Part shown: one piece after another, positions 58,342-64,000 of the stretch
Layout of the letters: each line of letters begins with the position of its first letter
Position numbering within the stretch: position 1 is the stretch's first letter
Source of the DNA: Marasmius tenuissimus
Taxonomy: Eukaryota > Basidiomycota > Agaricomycetes > Agaricales > Marasmiaceae
Length of the DNA: 64,000 nt
NCBI GenBank assembly: GCA_029532415.1
Contig: JAQOTA010000060.1
Span: 3,162,001-3,226,000, forward strand
Reading direction: 5' to 3'
Notes under the pieces: model-generated
The model's database searches: none
What the model was told of the DNA's origin: nothing
What the model saw: the letters and a program-made list of their open reading frames with translations, nothing else
Program-made: the position numbers and the translations under genes

Positions 58342-59105
58342 ATGGCCAACTCACTTCTGTCTGTGTCTACAAGTCTTCTAGATCGGCACTCTTCATCTTC
58401 CTCCACTTCATCTCGCTCTTCTTCTTCGTCTTTCTTTGGACGTGACAGAGACGATTCGTCCTCCCCAGATTCTTGCTTCTCAGACCTAGAGGCCGCCCTT
58501 GTATCGCCTAAATCAAGAACATGTTCATTCAAGACGGACTATTTTACTGTATCCAAAACTCAAGAATGCGAGACCGCCACGCCCAGACCTAGTGATACCT
58601 TGATCAAGCAGATAGCTGCGAGCGACGCACGATGTGGATACGAATCGGAAAGAGAGGATATGGAGTTCGCTCCTGCGCGAAGGAAGCGAGTGACTAGGGC
58701 CAAAAGGCGATCAACAATCGTGAGTCGGCTGGAAATTGAATGCAGACCCAAACGTTTGTCTCATCCGCATTATAGATCTCTAGTAGGCCAATCTCAGAGG
58801 TTACGGATGGATTGGTAGTGGGTTTGGGACTGCAGTTTCGAAACGAACTTAGGCTTGATGAACCCGCAACGGCCATAGTAATAGACCCACATGCGCATTC
58901 ATCACCTCTCGTGGAATATGTGCCTCGAGGATCTTCATCACCGGCCACCCCTATCAAACCTGCTCTACGCGCACAAATTGATCTGTTAGGCTCCCCTTCT
59001 CCGATTATCCCACTTCCATCACCTCTTGTTTCGTTCGAGACGCGTCAATCCTTGCACGCTGACTCGCCCCCTCTTGTCTGCTCCTCAAGCTCGACCTCAT
59101 TGTGA
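58342..59105 (+). CDS. Ser-rich hypothetical protein
   Basis: Exons 58342-58719 and 58776-59105 (56 nt intron with gtgagt donor, tatag acceptor) give 235 residues. The N-terminus is extremely Ser-rich (LLDRHSSSSSTSSRSSSSSF), followed by a basic segment, RRKRVTRAKRRST, that could be a nuclear localisation signal, then GLVVGLGLQFRNELRLDEPAT and a Pro/Ser-rich C-terminus. No domain recognised. Confidence 0.65.
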
Positions 59106-59307
59106 TCTAGGTTTCTGTCTTACGATGTCACGGCGCTCTCCTTGGAACTATTGATGCAGCGGCATGGACATAGGCACGTACAGCCTGTAGTGCCTTCACA
59201 CCGTACTGATGGCTTTTGTAGGAAACATTGTTACTGTTGGAATGGGCGACCGGTAATACACAGAGATATATACTTGTTTCTGACTTGGTCCTTGTAATCC
59301 CCGATGA

Positions 59308-61289
59308 CTACGAGTTATTGGCATAAACCTGATCCAACTCCTTCTTGAACATTTCCTCGACGGCAGCCCTCTTGATATTCCCCTTCGTCTCTGTCCTGGG
59401 TAGAGTGTTCTTCGCCACTATCAGAATTAGCTCGGGAGACGCTATTTTCTCGTGAGCCCGATGGAGGGAGTTGAACGGACTAATTCGCTCGAAGATCTCT
59501 TGTTTCAGCGCGTCGCTCGACATCTTACCGTCACTCTCGATTGCAGGTTCAACGATCAGAGTAGGAGATGGTCGTCCGTAGCCTACAGCGACACAATCAA
59601 AGATCAAGTCGCTGCATGTACGCCTCACGTTGTCTTGAATGGCTCTGGGAGACCAAACTTCGTTCAGCAACAGTCAGCGCAATTCAGAGCAAAGACTTAC
59701 TTGGTATCACATCTCAAGGCGTACTCGCACTTGATCCAGTCGTCGTCTCTCCCACGGTACCAATAACCTTTCTTCTCGCCCCCGACGTCTACCTCCTCCC
59801 AGAGGTCTCCGGTGTGGAAGTGACCGTCCTCCTTACTCCGAAGCTCTGCCCGGGGACAGTCGATTGAATCCGATAGAACAACCAACTCGACTAGATTCTC
59901 CTGCCCGGGAACGGGATCGAATCTATAGGAAACGCCAGGGGCATCCACGGGGTAATACGCGCCGGTCGAATCTTTTCGAGTACCCAAGGTCGCGAGTGAT
60001 AATCCAATTTCTGTCGACGCGAAGGCGCCCTACGGAGGATATGTTCGCTGAGTATGATCGTGATGAGCCATGTACATACATGCACTCACCCTGACATTTA
60101 TTCCAACGCTTTGTACCCACTCTTCCTCCGTCTTGGGGAAGGCAGCCCCGGAGCCACTTACCGTCCGCAAGCCTTTCAACAAGTCCAAAACTTCGCGATT
60201 TGCACGGGCGAGATGGAATAGCTTGATGATGAGAGGAAAGAATAAGAAGAGAGCGTTGAGAGAAGCTCTCCGGATCAAGTCCATGAGTTCTTCGAGATCG
60301 AAAGGGTTCTGAGGGTTCCGTGGCTGAATGGTACAGTAACCGCGTGCCATGTTAATTGAGGTCACTGCGGGGGGATGTGAGTTGTTTTCATTCACGAGAG
60401 GAAAGCCGATACTCACCTTGGAATTGTCCCATATGACAGATATTTCCCCTGGGCGTGAATTCATCGGTCAGTGAAGAGGCCAGACTTGTCGTGGAATCGA
60501 TGACCCACATCCAATTTTGCACTTCAGGTTCGACGCCGGTGTTCTCCCAATAAGTTCCTTTCCTATAGCAAGCGTCCATCCAGCGAAAGGTGCATCGAAC
60601 GAGCTTGGGCTTTCCGGAGGTAGACCCGCTCGTATGTGCGATTATGAATACGTCGTCCGGACCGTTCGATTCACGAAGCGCCGGGAGCGTTGAGTCCTGA
60701 GAACGGAGAGTCGCTAAATCCACTGGGTCATACACGGGTACGATTCCCTCGTCTTGAACGGACCCCAGGGTCTCCTTGAACTGAACACTGCGGATGAGAG
60801 CCTTTGTTTCCGACTCCCGAAGAAGCTCCTTCACGATCACGAGGCCAGGAAGCCGGCCCATTAGGTGTGGGATGAACCCGGCCCTTGCGATCCCATAAAT
60901 GTGGACGATGTCAAGGTACGAAAAGCCTCCTAAACTGATGTATAGAGTTTGACGTTAGTTCATGAGCAGGCGACCAGCCAAGAAGGGGTCCGAGGCTCAT
61001 AATGAACGGGAGTAGAAATGATGGTCCGAGTCGGAGATGGGACTAACCAAAGTGCTATGACGGACCCCTTCGGTATGCCCTCCCTGGCTCTCAAGGTCGT
61101 GTCCCAGGTCTGACCTGCAAGGTCGACATCCTTGGCAAATTCCGCAAAGGAGATCCCTGTCCATTTGATCACCTCCCCAGTCGCAGAGTCAATCTCTGGG
61201 ATCTTGAAAGCGAGGGCGGAGGGTTTCTGAGATGCAGTGTTGGAGAGAGAAGTGAGAGGAGTGTGGAGGTTCGTCGACATCATGGGCAT
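59308..61289 (-). CDS. Adenylate-forming (AMP-binding) enzyme, stand-alone
   Basis: Exons 61048-61289, 60417-60934, 60090-60364, 59701-60029 and 59308-59644 give 566 residues. The protein activates a carboxylic acid with ATP. Visible core motifs: SYLDIVHIYGIARAG, the P-loop-like TSGSTSGKPK at 182-191, GAFASTEIG, HFHTGDLWEE, YRGRDDDWIKCEYALR and the C-terminal lysine region TETKGNIKR. The layout resembles the adenylation domain of agaric adenylate-forming reductases, but the gene stops soon after, leaving no carrier or reductase domain. A CoA-ligase-like activity or an isolated relic are both possible; the substrate cannot be read from the sequence. Its divergent or neighbouring genes do not form an obvious cluster. 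Confidence 0.9.
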
Positions 61290-61375
61290 TATAAGTTGGG
61301 TGATATCATGTGGCGACTATAAGTACCAGTTTTGAGACAACCCCAAGTAGGCTGTGTTAAACGGGCCTGTCGAGG

Positions 61376-61663
61376 TCAGTTTACACGGGCTTCGATTTCG
61401 CACGGTGATATCATACATCCCTCTGGTGCGTTGAAGGTACGCGCTTCAAGATGCATATGAAAAGTAGTGAGTCGATCCGACTGAACTCCGATTCCATGTA
61501 CAGGAAATGTCACGGCTTGAGTGTAAAACGGTGTAAGCAATGTAAAATCATCAGGATACACCTGCCCAGCGTGGAAGCGAAGAGAACCCAGACGTCCACC
61601 TTGGTATATTTTCCACGACGGAGTGCGCACGGCTAAATCGTTGACAGTAACAGTGGAGGTCAT
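61376..61663 (-). CDS. Small hypothetical protein
   Basis: A single-exon frame of 95 codons from ATG 61663 to TAA 61376-61378, just upstream of the adenylate-forming gene on the same strand. The translation is balanced and beta-rich (VTVNDLAVRTPSWKIYQGG, AVTFPVHGIGV, TFHMHLEART) and does not look like a chance frame, but no family is recognised and there may be further exons upstream. Confidence 0.4.
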   Translation of the reverse strand: MTSTVTVNDLAVRTPSWKIYQGGRLGSLRFHAGQVYPDDFTLLTPFYTQAVTFPVHGIGVQSDRLTTFHMHLEARTFNAPEGCMISPCEIEARVN

Positions 61664-62601
61664 CGTCCGCAACAGACGGGCGTGTGCTTGAACTCAAGGT
61701 GTAATTTTAGTCGTACACCAGTCAGGAAATTCCACGCTGGTAATCACGCTGAACGCTGTTATTCCGAACTCGTTTTCTTGTCTAAAGTTGTTATGGACCA
61801 AAAGCTCCCGACCGCCTACGAATGATCAATATTTCAATCGGGGAATGAGCCGCCAGAAATTCAATGGTTGCGGGAGCAAATTCTGTCACGAGTCGACCGC
61901 GTCAGCGCCTGGAATAGTGGGAAATTGAAAGAGACTCACCTAGCATCAAGTCAGGACTTTTCAAGGCGTTCGTAGATCGTTGTCCGCGCAAGCCGCCCTG
62001 CTGGCGGTTAGCAGAACGGTCCCGGTAGGTGTCAAGCCGGCCTTAGAGCTTAGCGCTTAGCTTAGCACCGTGACCTCAAATCAATTTGCAACCGAACCAG
62101 ATGAACGGCCCCGTGCTTCCGTGTGAGTGATCGAAAAGATCTTCTACAAACGAGAAAAAAATTTGCTCAGTTCTCTTTCCCTCCCTTGAACCCGTAGAGC
62201 TTGTATCCTTCAAAGGGAGTTGGGTGAGAGTTAAGTAGAAGTTCAGGAGTAAGTATTACTTCTAGATCCCCCACGCCACGTTTCTATTGAGGTCACGTGT
62301 GTGGTTCAGTTCTCCCTGTCAAGCGCCCGTCGGCTCCTCCTTCTCTCCTTTCCCAATCCTCTCCCCTCCTACTCCCCCTCCTACTCCCGCTTTTCACTGT
62401 CATCTGCTTGCGAGCAGATATTTGACGAATCTAGTGAGTGCGCTCCGTACAAAATATGTTTATTTTGCTTACCTCTCCGGTTTACATCCAGCGACGCCCA
62501 CATACATCTAGCAGCATCTGACAACTTTTCACGTTCGCTAAATTTCCTGCTCTTTCATTCTTTTATTCCAAAAAAATCGACAAAGCTACAAAGTTTGTTC
62601 A
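61664..62601. other. Intergenic between divergent genes
   Basis: About 940 bases. A strongly pyrimidine-rich tract (about 62325-62400, TCCTCCTACTCCC-like) precedes the gene at 62602 and is probably part of its promoter or leader. Confidence 0.45.
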
Positions 62602-64000
62602 ATGGCACAACCTTCCCAAGAATTCCCGCCATGGTTAACACAGCAAATAACCACTCTAACTAATGCTGCGGGAGAGCCAACGGAGACGCAGACAAGTGTG
62701 GTCTATCTGCCTCTAACGTACTACGGGCCTTCTGTGAGTGTTATTGCTCCTGAAGTAGATTGCATACTCACGTCCAAGCGTTAGATACCATTGGGCACAG
62801 AATTTACTTGGGGCGGTCTTACACCTCCAGCGTCAACATCTACTACCTCTGCTCTATCTACCACCTCAGTTACAGCCAGTACATCATCATTATCGTCTGC
62901 TCTGCCGTCTTCTACAACAATACCTTCATCGTTACCGCCGACCAGTCTCACATCGACCTCCCCGACCACCTCAGTGTCGTCAGAGCCGACCAGCGCAGGT
63001 GGAGGCTTGCCCAGGAACCAACTGATAGGAATCATCATTGGTTCTATTCTCGGTTTCGTCTTCATCTTCGTATTCATCCTCGTCTCGTATCTCTGCTGCA
63101 ATGCGAAGCGGAAGAAGCGAAACAAGGAAATTGAAGACGATTATGATTTCGTCGAGCGAAGTCCCAGGCATAGTGGTGAAGAAGTCGATCCATTCTTGCA
63201 ACAGAGTTCTAGTGGTCGTGATACCTCTCATCCCCAGATGAAGGAAATGGGTGTCGGTGGTCCTTCTACGGGTGCTGCTGGTGCTACTGGTACTACCGTA
63301 GATAACAGCCTCTCGTCAAACGGATCGTCCTCAACGGGCTCCGGTTACGGAACAGTCCTTGACCGACCCACCATTTCAGGGACCGCTGCGGCTTTAGCAG
63401 GGATGGGCGCCACTTCCTTGGCTGTCCGCAATCATAAGCCCATCCTTTCGCGTGAAGAACTCAGACGCCTTTCTGAGGAAGAAGCCACCCACAGTGCCGC
63501 AGATTCTGGTGTCAGCCTCCGAGTCGTTCCTTCCACGACCAACCTGAACGACAGCGAAGAGATCCTCCCATTAATGCCTCCTCCCCGTCTCGTCGACTCG
63601 CCAGTCAGTCAGCCCCGGAGTCCCAGTCGTTCCAGTTTTATTTCCCAGGGCTCCGCTGCCGAAGCCAAGCTGATGACCGCTCGGAGGGTCAGGGCAGAGG
63701 ACCTTGAACCACGAACACCCCCCACAAGAGTCACCGACCTTCCTCCTACGCCCGCGAGGAGCTTTGTTAATGAAGGAACTCCGAAGCGGGATAGCTGGAA
63801 ACTGCCAGGTTGGCTAGGCGCTCTTCCCCTGATGGGTACTGCGTCGTCGTCTTCTAGTAGAGGTCATGAATCGGAAAGATTGATGTCCTCCGACGAACTC
63901 CAGCCTCCACCTGCCATTCCTAGACTCGGATTCTTTTCAGGAGAACGGCCGATCTCAAGTGTCTCTGGGAGAAGCGGTACCAGTGGGTCGACAGTCTATC
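62602..64000 (+). CDS. Single-pass membrane protein, 3' end beyond window
   Basis: Exons 62602-62733 and 62785-64000, open to the window end (about 449 codons visible). The 44-residue first exon has no signal peptide. Then a Ser/Thr-rich stalk (about 70 residues of TTSALSTTSVTASTSS type, likely O-glycosylated), a transmembrane helix LIGIIIGSILGFVFIFVFIL followed by the stop-transfer KRKKRNKE, and a long disordered cytoplasmic region with repeated Ser-Pro and Thr-Pro sites. The layout resembles fungal mucin-like stress sensors and the product of the gene at 30320, but no sequence domain confirms this. Confidence 0.75.

Overview
The window is nuclear DNA of a mushroom-forming basidiomycete (Agaricomycetes; the exact genus cannot be read from it). 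The signs are dense genes with many 45-75 nt introns (GT-AG, often with a CTAAC-like branch site close to the 3' end), lineage-expanded F-box/leucine-rich proteins, an adenylate-forming enzyme, and several protein families whose layout I recognise from agaric genomes. No CRISPR array, virus, toxin operon or rRNA is present. Most genes below were assembled by joining exons by eye, with reading phase checked at every junction; where the join is a guess this is said.

Layout. 0.6-17.4 kb is an F-box district: an F-box-like protein with a nucleotidyltransferase-like GS...DLD motif (631-1787), two long single-exon F-box paralogues (4728-6542 and 11658-13466), and two multi-exon F-box/LRR genes (13793-15306 and 15771-17393). 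Between them lie a zinc-finger/RING protein built from three repeated exons (8376-9795), a C2H2 zinc-finger gene (10248-10941) and a small unknown gene. 17.4-25.1 kb is sparse: an acidic unknown protein, a T5orf172/GIY-YIG-type gene and a three-finger C2H2 gene. 25.8-31.8 kb holds a 911-residue protein of an expanded agaric family, an unknown protein, and a secreted-type single-pass membrane protein. 31.8-35.3 kb has no convincing gene but contains a 690 bp element with about 85 bp inverted ends flanked by TA (a MITE candidate).

From 35 kb gene density rises: two disordered Ser/Pro-rich proteins, homogentisate 1,2-dioxygenase (15 exons, one of 10 nt), an FtsJ/Mrm2 2'-O-ribose methyltransferase, two more C2H2 genes, a 608-residue protein of an unnamed agaric family with an N-terminal glycine-rich motif, a 7-TM-like DUF6533-type protein, a short-chain dehydrogenase, an adenylate-forming enzyme, and the 5' part of another single-pass membrane protein cut by the window end.

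How the genes fit together. Homogentisate dioxygenase (tyrosine/phenylalanine breakdown) and the FtsJ enzyme (mitochondrial rRNA) are core metabolism. The rest is mostly accessory: F-box and RING proteins point to ubiquitin ligation, four related C2H2 proteins sharing the same intron plan point to repeated duplication of one regulator, and the SDR and adenylate-forming genes sit 2 kb apart without a visible biosynthetic cluster. The most distinctive observations are the exon-per-repeat zinc-finger/RING gene, the nucleotidyltransferase-like F-box protein, the dispersed C2H2 family with a shared LPSIRD tail, and the TA-flanked inverted-repeat element.
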